Positions 1 through 8,263 of a stretch of 64,000 nt of DNA are shown here, one piece after another (position 1 is the first letter of the stretch; the number at the start of each line of letters is the position of its first letter). Made by a program: the position numbers and the translations under genes. The DNA comes from Selenomonadales bacterium. Lineage in GTDB: Bacteria > Bacillota > Negativicutes > Sporomusales > UBA7701. The notes beneath the pieces are model-generated. The model had not been told where the DNA came from. It saw only the letters and a list, made by a program, of their open reading frames with translations, and ran no database searches. The DNA lies in contig JARKPR010000068.1 of assembly GCA_029975165.1 (NCBI GenBank), forward strand, positions 56,868-120,867, written 5' to 3'.

Positions 1-147
1 CGATTCCGCCCGCCGGGTGTCGAGGGCGACCTGCAGGTCGCGGATGACTTCGACGTTGCCGCGCATGGCGAGCAGCAGGTCTTTGGCCTGGGCCAGGCTG
101 TCGCCGCTTTTGTCGTGCATTTTCAATAACAGGTTGTGGATTATCAT
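1..147 (-). CDS. Dabb (stress-responsive A/B barrel) domain protein, 3' end outside window
   Basis: The first 49 residues are visible and the C-terminus lies off the left edge. The start MIIHNLLLKM, followed by a helix with an LAMRGNVEVIRDLQVALDT-type segment, resembles the N-terminal strand and helix of the dimeric ferredoxin-like Dabb family, small proteins of about 95-100 residues. The ATG at 147 has a GGGAGG ribosome binding site a few bases upstream. It lies 20 bases downstream of the amidase gene on the same strand, so the two are probably co-transcribed. Function in this family is poorly defined, and a substrate cannot be inferred. Confidence 0.7.
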   Translation of the reverse strand, partial: MIIHNLLLKMHDKSGDSLAQAKDLLLAMRGNVEVIRDLQVALDTRRAES

Positions 148-167
148 TTTTTGCCTCCCGTGTCTGT

Positions 168-1529
168 TTATAGTTCGGGGCGCCGTTTGTGCCAGTCGGT
201 ATCCTGCTGGTAGCCGTGGGCGAGGGCGAGGAGGAGTTGTTCGCCCAAGGGCGGGCCGGCGAGCTGCAGGCCGACGGGCAGGCCGGTGGCGGCGTCGAAG
301 CCGGCGGGGATGGTGATGGCCGGCAGGCCGGCGTTGGTGAAGGGACCCTGGAAGGCGGGACTGCCGGTGCTCATGCCGACGGGCGGCAGGGTGGGCGTGG
401 CGGGGGTGAGGATGGCGTCGACGGCGGCGAAGAGTTGGAGCATTTCCTGGCGGAAGAGGGTCCTGATGCGCTGGGCGCGGAGGTAGTCGACGGCGTAGGT
501 GAGGGTGCCCATGTGGAGTTGTTCGCGGATGTAGGGGCCGAATTTTTCGGGGGCGGCGGCGAATTTGTCCTGGTGGTAGGCGGCCGCTTCGGCGCGCATG
601 ACGATGAGGAGGGCGGCGGCGGCCTGGTCCCAGCAGGCGGGCAGCTCGATGGTGCGGAAGCGGACGCCGCGGTCGGCGAGGACGGCGCGGGCCGCTTCGA
701 CGGCCTGGTCGATGGACGGGTCTTGGGCGTGGAAGAAGGTGGCCGGGAGGCCGACGACAAGGCCTTTGAGGTCGCGGTCGAGCAGTTTGCTATAGGGGGG
801 GACGCCGCCGGCGAGGGAGGCGGGGTCGCGCGGGTCGGGGCCGGCGATGGCTTCGAGGACGAGGGCGGTGTCGGCGGCGGTGCGGGTGAGGGCGCCGATG
901 TGGTCGAGGCTCCAGGCCGCGGGGAAGACGCCGTAGCGGCTGACGAGCCCGTAGGTGGCTTTGAGGCAGGTGAGGCCGTTGTAGGCGGCCGGGCGGAGGA
1001 GCGAGCCGACGGTCTGGGTGCCGAGGGCGAAGGGGGCCATGGAGGCGGCGACGGCGGCGGCCGAGCCGGAGCTGGAGCCGCCGGGGGTGCGCGCGAGGTC
1101 CCAGGGGTTGCGGGTGGCGGGGGGGCCGCCCCAGAAGGCGAATTCGGTTGTGGCGGTTTTGCCGAGCAGGACGGCGCCGGCGGCGGCGAGCCGGTCGACG
1201 ACGGCGGCGTTTTCGCCGGGGACGAAGTCGGGGTCTACGGCCGAACCCCCGGCAGTGCGGACGCCGGCGGTGTACATGATGTCTTTGGCGCCGTAGGGGA
1301 TGCCGTGGAGGGGGCCGAGGAGCCGGCCGGCGGCGATGTCCCGCTCGGCCCGGCGGGCGGCGGCGAGGGCGGCGTCGGCGGTGAGGGTGACCCAGGCGCG
1401 GATTTGGCCGTCGAGCCGGTCGATGCGGCCTAAGCAGGCGGCGGTGATGTCGACGGGCGATATTTCTTTGGCGGCGATGAGGGCGGCGAGGTCGGCGATG
1501 GTTAGGTCGGGCAGGTTATTGGCGGTCAT
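168..1529 (-). CDS. Amidase signature family hydrolase
   Basis: A 453-residue amidase-signature enzyme, which hydrolyses carboxamides through a Ser-cisSer-Lys triad. Visible elements are the YGAKD motif with Lys82, the serine-rich GGSSSGS loop at 150-156 and the nucleophile Ser176 in a TVGS context. Relatives usually have GGS here, so Val174 is slightly unusual. The ATG at 1529 was chosen because an AGGAGGT site precedes it and the conserved protein begins there, although the frame stays open upstream. The gene overlaps the small upstream gene by 14 bases and precedes the Dabb gene by 20. GatA is unlikely because no gatB or clear gatC is present. The substrate is unknown. Confidence 0.85.
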   Translation of the reverse strand: MTANNLPDLTIADLAALIAAKEISPVDITAACLGRIDRLDGQIRAWVTLTADAALAAARRAERDIAAGRLLGPLHGIPYGAKDIMYTAGVRTAGGSAVDPDFVPGENAAVVDRLAAAGAVLLGKTATTEFAFWGGPPATRNPWDLARTPGGSSSGSAAAVAASMAPFALGTQTVGSLLRPAAYNGLTCLKATYGLVSRYGVFPAAWSLDHIGALTRTAADTALVLEAIAGPDPRDPASLAGGVPPYSKLLDRDLKGLVVGLPATFFHAQDPSIDQAVEAARAVLADRGVRFRTIELPACWDQAAAALLIVMRAEAAAYHQDKFAAAPEKFGPYIREQLHMGTLTYAVDYLRAQRIRTLFRQEMLQLFAAVDAILTPATPTLPPVGMSTGSPAFQGPFTNAGLPAITIPAGFDAATGLPVGLQLAGPPLGEQLLLALAHGYQQDTDWHKRRPEL

Positions 1530-1707
1530 GGCCGGGAGCACCTCCTGCGCGGGCGTCGGGCTCGACGAGCGGGGGCAGCGGGCAGGCGCGGACGAGGCTG
1601 ATTTCGTTGAGGAAGACGGCGAGCTGCTCGTCGCCGATGCCGTCGGCGGTGAAGAGGATTTTTTCGAGGCCGCGCTTGCCGGCGCAGGCGTCTTTTTCAT
1701 TGTTCAT
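1516..1707 (-). CDS. Small protein overlapping the amidase start (hypothetical)
   Basis: A 63-residue frame starts MNNEKDACAGK and ends 14 bases inside the amidase gene, a typical translational-coupling overlap. It contains an acidic helical stretch (ADGIGDEQLAVFLNEISLVRACPLPPLVEPDA) and a Pro/Gly-rich tail. Its size and position directly before an amidase recall GatC or AtzG-like partner subunits, but I see no convincing motif for either. The upstream gene ends at 1715, seven bases away on the complementary coordinate scale, so the two secreted/small genes and the amidase could form one operon. Function is not assignable. Confidence 0.5.
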   Translation of the reverse strand: MNNEKDACAGKRGLEKILFTADGIGDEQLAVFLNEISLVRACPLPPLVEPDARAGGAPGHDRQ

Positions 1708-1714
1708 GCGGGCA

Positions 1715-2593
1715 TCACTCTTTCTCTGTGGTTTGGGCGGGGGCGGGTTTCTTGTCGAGGGGGGCGGCCAGGGCCTCGGGGGGGATGACGATTTTGCCGA
1801 CGGCGTTGAAGCGGGAGAAGGCGAAGGTGACGGTGGCTTTGTCGATTCTGAAGATTTGTCTGAAGGCAGGCTCCTGACCGGCGGGCAGGCTGCGGAGGAG
1901 TTTGTCGCTGACGGCCGCCACGAGGGCGGTGAGGTCGACGTCAGCCCGGGATACGGTGGCCGCGGTTTTGTCGATGGTGACGGTGTAGGTAAGGTCGCCG
2001 ATGTCGGCCGCGAGTTCGTCGGGGACGGCGGCCTGCCGGCCGCTGAGGATGCCGAGGCTGCGGGCCATCGCCCGCCCGAGGTAGCGGCCGTCGATGGTGA
2101 CTTCGTAGACGGCGGTGGCGAGGTAGTCGCGCAGCAGGGCGGCGCTTTTGACGATCTTGAAGTACTGGTCGTAGTCGGCGAAGGGGTCGAAAGAGGGCAG
2201 GTACTGTTTGACCCATTTGCCGTCTTTCCGGGAGTAGACGGCGAACCGGTCGCCATCTTGTTCGATGTACTGGAGAAGAGGCGAGCTGTCTTTTTGCCTG
2301 CCGCTCTGGAAAGTAAGGGTGCCGGCATTCTTGTAGCGTAGCGGTTTGGCGTTGTAGTCGCTTTCGATAGCGGTGAGGATGCTGGTCGTGTCCCGGCCGA
2401 CAGTCATGACGATTTCGTAGGTGTAGGACAGGTGGCAGCTTTGCAGGGTGTTCTGGTTATTGTAGGCGGTAATGACGGCTTCCCTGGGGTCGGACGGTGC
2501 GGCCGGAGGCGCGCAGGCGCCGGACGGGAGGCCGGCGGCGAGGACGGCGGTGAGGCAGAGGACGGCGACGGCGAGGCGGGCGGCTCTGGTCAT
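1715..2593 (-). CDS. Secreted protein with LolA/LppX-like character, function unknown
   Basis: A 292-residue protein with an N-terminal signal (MTRAARLAVAVLCLTAVLAAG) followed by a small-residue region and a cysteine (SGAC). This lacks the usual Leu at -3 of a lipobox, so lipidation is doubtful. The rest is rich in short strands with Tyr, Thr and Val, such as the YTYEIVMTVG and YTVTIDKTAATVS segments. That pattern resembles the half-barrel lipid-binding LolA/LppX fold or DUF-type lipoproteins. The ATG at 2593 follows a GAGGTTGACC-type site. The tail is Pro/Lys-rich. It lies directly after the flavoprotein gene, 25 bases away. The fold assignment is an inference from pattern only. Confidence 0.55.
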   Translation of the reverse strand: MTRAARLAVAVLCLTAVLAAGLPSGACAPPAAPSDPREAVITAYNNQNTLQSCHLSYTYEIVMTVGRDTTSILTAIESDYNAKPLRYKNAGTLTFQSGRQKDSSPLLQYIEQDGDRFAVYSRKDGKWVKQYLPSFDPFADYDQYFKIVKSAALLRDYLATAVYEVTIDGRYLGRAMARSLGILSGRQAAVPDELAADIGDLTYTVTIDKTAATVSRADVDLTALVAAVSDKLLRSLPAGQEPAFRQIFRIDKATVTFAFSRFNAVGKIVIPPEALAAPLDKKPAPAQTTEKE

Positions 2594-2618
2594 GGTGGTC
2601 AACCTCTTTTCGGCGGTG

Positions 2619-3275
2619 CTATTCGCGGGCGAGGCGGGCGCCGAGCTCGAAGGCGGCGGCGCAGTCGCGGGGGAATTGTTCGGCGCGGCGGGCGGCCTTG
2701 GCGGCGGGGTCGAACAGGGGGGCGACGTAGCGGCCGTAGTCGTCGAACTGGTAGGTGTCGCAGGCGAGGAGGGTTTGGTGGGGGGCGCCGAAGACCATGG
2801 CGAGGACGCGGTCATTGTTGGCGAGGTGTTTGTCCCAGCCGAATTCTTTGAGCCGCGCTTCGTCGACGTTCATGGTGTAGACGAAGGCGGTGGGCAGGGG
2901 CCGTGGAAAGAGGGAACGGCGGTCGCCGGCGGTGTAGGTGAGGTAGGGAAAGAGCAGCCGTTCCAGGCAGGAGCGCATTTCGCCGCTGACGGAGCCGAAG
3001 TAGACGGGCGAGCCGAGGAGGAGGGCGTCGGCGGCGGCCGCTTGGGCGAGGACGGGGGTGAGGCCGTCGCGGACGGCGCAGCGGCCGTAGCTGGGGCCGC
3101 CTTTCAGTTTGCAGGCGAAGCAGCTGATGCAGCCTTTGAAGTCGAGGTCGTAGAGGTGGATGAGTTCGGTGGCGGCGCCCTGGGCGGCGGCGCCTTCGAG
3201 GGCTTTGCCGAGCAGGGTGGCGGTGTTCCAGGTTTTGCGGGGGCTGCCGTTGATGGCGAGGACGGTCTTTTTCAT
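2619..3275 (-). CDS. Flavodoxin-fold NAD(P)H-dependent FMN reductase family protein
   Basis: A 218-residue protein starting MKKTVLAINGSPRKTWNT. The GSPR-x-x-x-N-T phosphate loop binds FMN in the NADPH-dependent FMN reductase / iron-sulfur flavoprotein superfamily. A cysteine cluster follows (CISCFACKLKGG...C at about 49-67) in the position used by iron-sulfur flavoproteins, and then LLLGSPVYFGSVSGEM, the second FMN loop. Proteins of this kind transfer electrons to small redox substrates in the cytoplasm. The ATG at 3275 has a GGGGAG site just upstream. A short C-terminal region is less conserved. The specific substrate is unknown. Confidence 0.8.
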   Translation of the reverse strand: MKKTVLAINGSPRKTWNTATLLGKALEGAAAQGAATELIHLYDLDFKGCISCFACKLKGGPSYGRCAVRDGLTPVLAQAAAADALLLGSPVYFGSVSGEMRSCLERLLFPYLTYTAGDRRSLFPRPLPTAFVYTMNVDEARLKEFGWDKHLANNDRVLAMVFGAPHQTLLACDTYQFDDYGRYVAPLFDPAAKAARRAEQFPRDCAAAFELGARLARE

Positions 3276-3444
3276 GGGGTCTCCCCTCCCCTATCGTATT
3301 TGCCGAGGTCCGGTATTATCCTTTCATAATGCTTCTCTTTCCGGCATTTTATTCCTGCCGGCGGCGGGGAACGGCGAGGGCGTATTGACCATTTTCTGGC
3401 ATTGGCGTATGCTGGTGGTAAGTATGGACGAGGAGGGGTAGAAA

Positions 3445-3759
3445 ATGGTTGTGCGCATCTGGCGCGGGCAGGCGACGCGGGAGAACGCGCCGGCGTATTA
3501 CCGCCATGTGACGGGGAAGGTTTTCCCGGAGCTGCGGGGGATCGCCGGGCATAAGGGGGCGTACCTGCTGCAGCGGGAGACGGCCGTGGGGGTGGAGTTT
3601 CTGGCGGTGACGCTGTGGGAGTCGGCGGCGGCGATCCGCGCCTTCGCGGGCGAGGAGGCGGAGGTGGCGGTGGTGGAGCCGGCGGCGCAGGCGGTGCTGG
3701 CGGATTTCGACGCTTTCGCCCGCCATTATGAGCTGACGTACGGCACGTGCGGGGAGTAG
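3445..3759 (+). CDS. Antibiotic biosynthesis monooxygenase (ABM)-like domain protein
   Basis: A 104-residue single-domain protein beginning MVVRIWRGQATRENAPAYYRHV. Features of the dimeric ferredoxin-like ABM/DUF family include the IWRG strand, the YLLQRETAVGVEFLAVTLWES strand pair and the terminal helix. The ATG at 3445 follows a GAGGAGGGG site. A perfect terminator hairpin begins five bases after the stop, so this is a single-gene unit. Members range from heme-degrading enzymes to simple binding proteins. No His or Asn-Trp heme motif can be assigned, so an enzyme function is not claimed. Confidence 0.7.
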   Translation: MVVRIWRGQATRENAPAYYRHVTGKVFPELRGIAGHKGAYLLQRETAVGVEFLAVTLWESAAAIRAFAGEEAEVAVVEPAAQAVLADFDAFARHYELTYGTCGE

Positions 3760-3763
3760 CGGA

Positions 3764-3794
3764 GGCCGGTCCATGATGGACCGGCCTTTATTTT
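3764..3794. terminator. Bidirectional intrinsic terminator
   Basis: Two perfect 9-bp arms (GGCCGGTCC at 3764-3772 and GGACCGGCC at 3778-3786) with a 5-nt loop are followed by TTTATTTT. The hairpin separates the convergent ABM gene and the diguanylate cyclase and can serve both, although the T-run favours the plus strand. Confidence 0.9.
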
Positions 3795-4468
3795 GCGGCG
3801 ACGATGTTTTTGGTCTGCTTGGCTTTATAAAGGGCTTCGTCGGCGAGGTCGGTGAGGGTGGCGAGGTCGGCGCCGGCGGGGGCGGAGGCTACGCCGACGC
3901 TGATGGTGACGGCGGCGGCCAGGCCGTCCGCCCCGACGCCGAAGCGGCTGCTTTCGACGGCCGCCCTGAGCCGGTCGGCGAAGCGGCAGGCGTTGTCCCG
4001 GTCGAGGCCGGCCAGGACGATGAGGAATTCTTCCCCGCCCCAGCGGATGGCGAAGTCGTCTTTGCGGATGTTGGCCTTGAGGAGGGCGGCGACCTGGCGG
4101 AGGACGGCGTCGCCGGCGCCGTGGCCGTGGCTGTCGTTGATCTGCTTGAAGTTGTCGATGTCGATCATGAGCAGGGAGACGTCGGCGCCGCTTTTTTTGA
4201 GCTTGGCGAGCCGCTCGCCGATGGCGGCGGCGAGGTAGTGGCGGTTGTTGAGCTGGGTGAGGCTGTCCCGGAAGGCGGTCTGCACGAGTTGGCCGCATTT
4301 GTAGGCGAAGGCGGCGTCGATAATGGCGACGCCGGCCCAGACGGCCGGGGAGGAGCCGGCGGACAGGTATTTTTCGGCCAGGTAGCCGAGGATGTGGAGG
4401 GTGATAACGGCGGCGGCGATGATGACGGGGGCGTGCAGGATGAAGAATTGGTTGACGATGGCAGTCAC
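3788..4468 (-). CDS. Membrane-anchored diguanylate cyclase (GGDEF)
   Basis: A 226-residue protein. Residues 5-65 form two hydrophobic segments, a short membrane anchor. The remainder is a GGDEF domain that makes cyclic di-GMP from two GTP. The DSLTQLNNRHYL entry motif starts near residue 68, the active-site loop GGEEF is at 144-148, and the inhibitory site RKDD is at 135-138, five residues before it as expected. Product inhibition is therefore likely. The start is GTG at 4468, chosen because no ATG gives the anchor, and its ribosome binding site is weak. No sensor domain is present beyond the anchor. The flagellar cluster in the same window is a plausible but unproven target. Confidence 0.92.
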   Translation of the reverse strand: MTAIVNQFFILHAPVIIAAAVITLHILGYLAEKYLSAGSSPAVWAGVAIIDAAFAYKCGQLVQTAFRDSLTQLNNRHYLAAAIGERLAKLKKSGADVSLLMIDIDNFKQINDSHGHGAGDAVLRQVAALLKANIRKDDFAIRWGGEEFLIVLAGLDRDNACRFADRLRAAVESSRFGVGADGLAAAVTISVGVASAPAGADLATLTDLADEALYKAKQTKNIVAAK

Positions 4469-4680
4469 CCCTCGTTATGGTTCTTGATTATGTTACTCTG
4501 GAAATTCGCGGCCGGGGGAAAAATTCCTGCGCCGGCAGGACAAAACCGGGAGGGGCAGGCGCGATATTCCCGGGGGTTGAAGTTTTTGTGAAGTGCGCCT
4601 TCCTTCCGTCATATATTTTAATGCGATTTATGGGCCGGCGGGCTCCCGGCGCGGGAGCGGCGCACGGCCGGGAGGACGCC

Positions 4681-5406
4681 ATGAATCAACCGGTGATTGG
4701 TATCGCGGCGGGGGTGGCGGTGGTCGAGGGCGGCGAGCGGCTGTTCGCCGGCGCGGGCTATGTGCGGGCGGTGCTCCAGGCGGGCGGCTGCCCGGTGGTG
4801 CTGCCGTTTACGGGCGGATCGGCGCAGGCGGGCCGCCATCTGGCGGTGGTGGACGGGGTGGTGCTGACGGGAGGCGGGGATGTCGCCCCCTGGCTGTACG
4901 GCGAGGAGCCGCTGCCGGGCTTGGGGGCGGTGTGGCCGGAGCGGGACGCGTACGAGATGGCGCTGGTGAGGGCGGCGGCGGCGCTGGGGCGGCCGGTACT
5001 GGCGGTGTGCCGCGGGCTGCAGGTGGCGAATGTGGCGCTGGGCGGCACGTTGCGCCAGGACCTGGGTGGCCGGCAGGGCGGGCTGCAGCATTGCCAGGAG
5101 AGCGGCGGCGAGGTGGCGGGCCATACGGTGGCGGTCAAGGCGGGCACGCTGCTGCATAGCGTGCTGCGCCTGGACCGGCTGCGGACGAACAGCTTCCATC
5201 ACCAGGCGGCCGCTGCGGTGGCGGCGGGGCTGCGCGTGTGCGCCCAGGCGGCCGACGGGGTGATCGAGGCGCTGGAGGACGCTGGCGGGCGCTTGCTGGC
5301 GGTGCAGTGGCATCCGGAGAGGATGGTCGCCGGCGAGCCGGCGATGCTGGAGCTTTTTCGCTGGCTGGTGAATACGGCCGCCAATCAGGGGCGGCGGCGG
5401 GAGTGA
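4681..5406 (+). CDS. Peptidase C26 / gamma-glutamyl-GABA hydrolase-like class I amidotransferase
   Basis: A 241-residue protein of the PuuD/peptidase C26 family, which cleaves gamma-glutamyl bonds. The nucleophile elbow VLAVCRGLQ gives Cys110, and the VVDGVVLTGGGDV oxyanion segment (about 57-69) and the late VQWHPE motif complete a Cys-His-Glu triad. The ATG at 4681 follows GGGAGG; the frame extends upstream but is not conserved there. The stop overlaps the next gene's start region with no gap, so it is translationally coupled to the L,D-transpeptidase. That pairing may indicate a role on gamma-glutamyl bonds of cell-wall peptides. Polyamine catabolism genes are not nearby, so PuuD itself is not claimed. 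Confidence 0.82.
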   Translation: MNQPVIGIAAGVAVVEGGERLFAGAGYVRAVLQAGGCPVVLPFTGGSAQAGRHLAVVDGVVLTGGGDVAPWLYGEEPLPGLGAVWPERDAYEMALVRAAAALGRPVLAVCRGLQVANVALGGTLRQDLGGRQGGLQHCQESGGEVAGHTVAVKAGTLLHSVLRLDRLRTNSFHHQAAAAVAAGLRVCAQAADGVIEALEDAGGRLLAVQWHPERMVAGEPAMLELFRWLVNTAANQGRRRE

Positions 5407-6135
5407 GTGAGGATGCTGCGGACGGTCGGGGTTTTTCTGCGGCGGCGGACGGTGTATTGGGGGTTGGCGTCGCTGGTGCTGCTGGCGCTGGCGGTGAGTT
5501 TCGCGGCGGCCGATTACCTGGACGAACGGGAGCTGGCGGCGGCGCCGGGGCAGCCGTCCAGCCCGCCGGCGGGAACGGTGAGCCTGCGGATAAATGTGGC
5601 GAAGAGGACGCTGGAGGTTTTGAGCGACGGCCGGCTGCATAAGACGTACCGCGTGGCGGTGGGCCGGAACCAGACGCCGACGCCGTTCGGGGAATGGCGG
5701 GTGGTGTGGAAGGATTACAATTGGGGGACGGGGTTCGGGACGCGCTGGATGGGGCTGAATGTGCCGTGGGGGATGTTCGGCATCCACGGGACGAATAAGC
5801 CGTGGTCGATCGGCAGCTTTGCCAGCCACGGGTGCATAAGGATGCTCAACCGCGATGTGGAGGAGCTGTTCGAGTGGGTGCCGGTCGGGACGATGACGGT
5901 TATCGAAGGAGGCCGGACACGGCTGAACAGGGTGCTGAAGTACCAGTCGGTGGGGCCGGATGTGGTGACGGTGCAGCTTAAGCTGAAGGAGCTGGGGTAC
6001 CTGGAGGACCGGGCGGACGGCATCTTCGGACTGCAGACGGAGGAGGCGGTGCGGCGGTTCCAGCAGGACCGGGACCTGGAGGCGAACGGGATGGTGGGGA
6101 CGGAGGTGCTGGCGGTGCTGGGGCTGAAGCCGTAG
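5407..6135 (+). CDS. L,D-transpeptidase with C-terminal peptidoglycan-binding domain
   Basis: A 242-residue envelope enzyme. A membrane/signal segment (about 14-35) is followed by a YkuD domain with His127 (GIHGTN) and the catalytic SHGCIRM motif (His141, Cys143). A type 1 peptidoglycan-binding domain follows (about 180-242, VQLKLKELGYLEDRADGIFG). Such enzymes form 3-3 crosslinks or attach proteins to peptidoglycan outside the cytoplasmic membrane. The GTG at 5407 directly follows the upstream stop; ATG at 5413 is an alternative. The upstream hydrolase is in the same operon. A strong terminator lies 70 bases downstream. Confidence 0.92.
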   Translation: MRMLRTVGVFLRRRTVYWGLASLVLLALAVSFAAADYLDERELAAAPGQPSSPPAGTVSLRINVAKRTLEVLSDGRLHKTYRVAVGRNQTPTPFGEWRVVWKDYNWGTGFGTRWMGLNVPWGMFGIHGTNKPWSIGSFASHGCIRMLNRDVEELFEWVPVGTMTVIEGGRTRLNRVLKYQSVGPDVVTVQLKLKELGYLEDRADGIFGLQTEEAVRRFQQDRDLEANGMVGTEVLAVLGLKP

Positions 6136-6205
6136 ATGCGGCTGGGCGTAAGGGCGGGCGGTGGTGATTGCCCGGGAAATAGACGGCTTTTTGTCGCAGA
6201 AAGGG

Positions 6206-6235
6206 AACCGGCCCGGTGGATACCGGGCCGGTTTT
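6206..6235 (+). terminator. Intrinsic terminator of the transpeptidase operon
   Basis: Perfect 12-bp arms at 6206-6217 and 6222-6233 enclose a GGAT loop and end in TTTT. It lies downstream of the L,D-transpeptidase and just upstream of repeat copy A. Confidence 0.88.
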
Positions 6236-6270
6236 GTGCGGGGGAATGCGTAGCTGCTTTTGGAAAGCCG

Positions 6271-6394
6271 CGGCCGCGCAGAAGTCCCCAGGTGCAAGGC
6301 GCACCGGAAGAGCGCGCCGCGACGCGTACTTGGTTGCGTACGCTAGCAAGCGCTCTGAGGAGCAACGCCGCAGATGGGGGCTTATCCGCGGCCG
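6271..6394 (-). repeat. Structured dispersed repeat, copy A
   Basis: Copy A has outer arms CGGCCGCG (6271-6278) and CGCGGCCG (6387-6394) and second arms GTCCCC / GGGGGC. The family-specific AGGTGCAAGGC and GCAGATGG segments lie inside these. An inner hairpin has AGAGCGC / GCGCTCT arms and a GCGTAC / GTACGC tip. It fills the gap between two convergent genes and ends one base before the stop codon of the barrel-protein gene. No transposase or open frame of its own is present. Strand is given relative to the adjacent minus-strand gene. Confidence 0.85.
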
Positions 6395-6395
6395 A

Positions 6396-6968
6396 CTACA
6401 GTTTCCACGTAAAACCCAGGCCGAAGCCGCGGAAACTTTCCTTGGCATGGAGAGGGCCGATTTTTTCGACGGTGAGGTGGCGGTAGGTGGTGGTGAGCTC
6501 CAGGTCGGGGCGGAGGCGGTAGGAGAGGCCGAATTCGACGTTGGCGACGTCGCGGCCGCCGCCGAGGACGGTGTAGAGGGTGAAGCGGTCGCCAAGTTTT
6601 TTGGCGGCGATGACGCCTCCCTGGACGACGCTTTTGTCGCCGACTTCGCCGTCGGTGCGGGAATAGCCGAGGTAGAGCTGCAGGCCGGGACCGATTTTGC
6701 GGATCAGGTTGAATTCGCTGCTGTTCACCCGGTAGTCGCCGTTGCCGCGGGCGGTGTCGAAGGCGCTATGGCGGCCGCCGATGGCCCAGCCGCGGCCGAG
6801 GCCGGCGGTGATGCCGAGGTCGAGGGCATTGCCGCCCTGGTAGGCGTTGGGTTTCCAGTTGACGTCGAAGGCCCAGCGGCCGGGGGTGAAGTCGTCGAGC
6901 GGGCTGGCGCAGGCCGTGCCGGCCAAAAGCAGCAGGCAGGCGGCCATTATGACTACGAGCTTTCGCAT
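6396..6968 (-). CDS. Outer-membrane beta-barrel protein
   Basis: A 190-residue protein with a cleavable signal (MRKLVVIMAACLLLLAGTACA). Alternating strands follow with aromatic ends, such as GRWAFDVNWKP, GLQLYLGYSRTDGEVG, VEFGLSYRLRPDLELTTTYRHL and a final GFGLGFTWKL strand. A short barrel of about eight strands with small periplasmic turns fits an outer-membrane protein, which supports a diderm host. The ATG at 6968 has a GGAGGTG site at good spacing. Repeat copy A begins directly after the stop. A pore or adhesion function cannot be told from sequence. Confidence 0.75.
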   Translation of the reverse strand: MRKLVVIMAACLLLLAGTACASPLDDFTPGRWAFDVNWKPNAYQGGNALDLGITAGLGRGWAIGGRHSAFDTARGNGDYRVNSSEFNLIRKIGPGLQLYLGYSRTDGEVGDKSVVQGGVIAAKKLGDRFTLYTVLGGGRDVANVEFGLSYRLRPDLELTTTYRHLTVEKIGPLHAKESFRGFGLGFTWKL

Positions 6969-7066
6969 TTTTTCACCTCCTCGGCTCGCGTTTCTGTACA
7001 AGTGTACGCGGCCGGCGGCTTGTCTTATGAACGGAAGACACGGCCGGAGGCAAAAAAAAAGAGGGG

Positions 7067-8263
7067 CTATGCTTTTTCGCAGGGGGCCGGGACGGCGGGC
7101 CGGGTGAGCAGGTAGGCGGCGTAGACGGCGAGGAGGAGGACGGCGACGGCGGCGGTGGCAAGGAAGACGGCGGGGTAGCCGGCGGTTTCGGCGACGATGC
7201 CGAGGGCGAAGGCCCCGCAGCCGATGCCGGTGTCGAGGAAGTTGTAGAAGGTGGCGTTGACGATGCCGCGCCGCTCGGGGGCTACGAGGCCGACCATCCA
7301 GGCTTGCAGGGCGGGGAAAAGGATGCCTACGCCCAGGCCGTGGAAGACGGCGGCGCTGAGGAGGACGGGGGTGGTGGCGGCCTGGGAGAGGGTGAACTGG
7401 CCGACGCAGAGGCTGACGGCGCCGGGAAGGATTACCCAGGAGTGGCCTTTGCGGTCGAAGATGCGGCCGACGAACAGCCGCGAGAGGAAGATGAACGAGG
7501 TGGCGACCAGGAAGAAGTAGCCGACGGTGGCGAGATGGGCTTGTTTGGCGAGCAGGGCGACGAAGGCGATGACGCCGCTGATGGCGATGCCGGTGAGCAG
7601 GGTGAGGAGGGCGGGAAAGGCGGCTTTGCGTTCCATGATGCGGTCGAGCAGGGGGGGCGCTGCGGCCGGCCCGGTAGAGGCGGCGGGGCCGGCGGGAACG
7701 GGAGAGAAGGCGCCCAGCCCCAGGGCGGCGATGATCTGGCCGGCGGTGGCGGCGGCGAACAGGGCGCCGAAGCCGTGGGCGGCGACCAGCCAGACGCCGA
7801 GCGCCGGGGCGACGGCCATGGATACGGTGGTGCCGAGGCCGAAGTAGCCGATGCCTTCGCCGCGGCGGAAGGCGGGGATGATGTCGACGGCGAGGGTGGC
7901 GTACATGGTGGTGGCGATGCCGAAGCCGACGCCGTGCAGGAGGCGGACGGCGAGGGCGGGCCCGACGGCGTCGGCCCAGTAGTAGCCGACGGTGCCGAGC
8001 ATGCAGACGAGCATGCCGAGGATGAGGAAGGTTTTTTTGCCGAGGCGGCTGATGCCGGCGTCGGTGAAGAGGCGGACGGCGACGGCCGAGAAGGTGAAGC
8101 TGCCCATGATGAGCCCGATCTGCCGGTCGGTGCCGCCGCTGTCGGCGATGAAGAGGGGCAGGACGGGCATGATGAGGTGGAAGCCGGAAAAGAGCAGGGC
8201 GTTGGATACGGCGAGGATGATGAAGTCTTTTGTCCACAGGCGTTGGCCAAGGGGGTCGGTCAT
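7067..8263 (-). CDS. Major facilitator superfamily transporter
   Basis: A 398-residue polytopic protein with about twelve hydrophobic segments in two halves and a charged central loop near 195-215. The motif-A-like loop between helices 2 and 3 (FTDAGISRLGKK), the helix-5 region (LHGVGFG) and a second-half repeat (FVGRIFDRKGHSW) are typical of drug/proton or small-metabolite exporters. It acts in the cytoplasmic membrane. The ATG at 8263 has an AGGAGC site. The gap to the barrel gene contains no clear terminator. Substrate cannot be predicted. Confidence 0.85.
   Translation of the reverse strand: MTDPLGQRLWTKDFIILAVSNALLFSGFHLIMPVLPLFIADSGGTDRQIGLIMGSFTFSAVAVRLFTDAGISRLGKKTFLILGMLVCMLGTVGYYWADAVGPALAVRLLHGVGFGIATTMYATLAVDIIPAFRRGEGIGYFGLGTTVSMAVAPALGVWLVAAHGFGALFAAATAGQIIAALGLGAFSPVPAGPAASTGPAAAPPLLDRIMERKAAFPALLTLLTGIAISGVIAFVALLAKQAHLATVGYFFLVATSFIFLSRLFVGRIFDRKGHSWVILPGAVSLCVGQFTLSQAATTPVLLSAAVFHGLGVGILFPALQAWMVGLVAPERRGIVNATFYNFLDTGIGCGAFALGIVAETAGYPAVFLATAAVAVLLLAVYAAYLLTRPAVPAPCEKA

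Noticed and set aside
189..1433. A long plus-strand frame opposite the amidase gene, rich in Gly, Glu and Ala.
   Set aside because: It is the shadow of the amidase reading frame. The composition and lack of motifs show it is not coding.
4618..6297. Frames on the minus strand starting inside repeats A, B and G that give similar peptides (LLRALASVR...ARSSGAPC).
   Set aside because: The peptide similarity comes from the repeat element itself, since the frames are unrelated outside it and lack ribosome sites.
6271..6394. The structured repeats as CRISPR or insertion-sequence remnants.
   Set aside because: There is no repeat-spacer periodicity, no transposase frame and no target duplication. The copies are isolated, palindromic and at gene ends.
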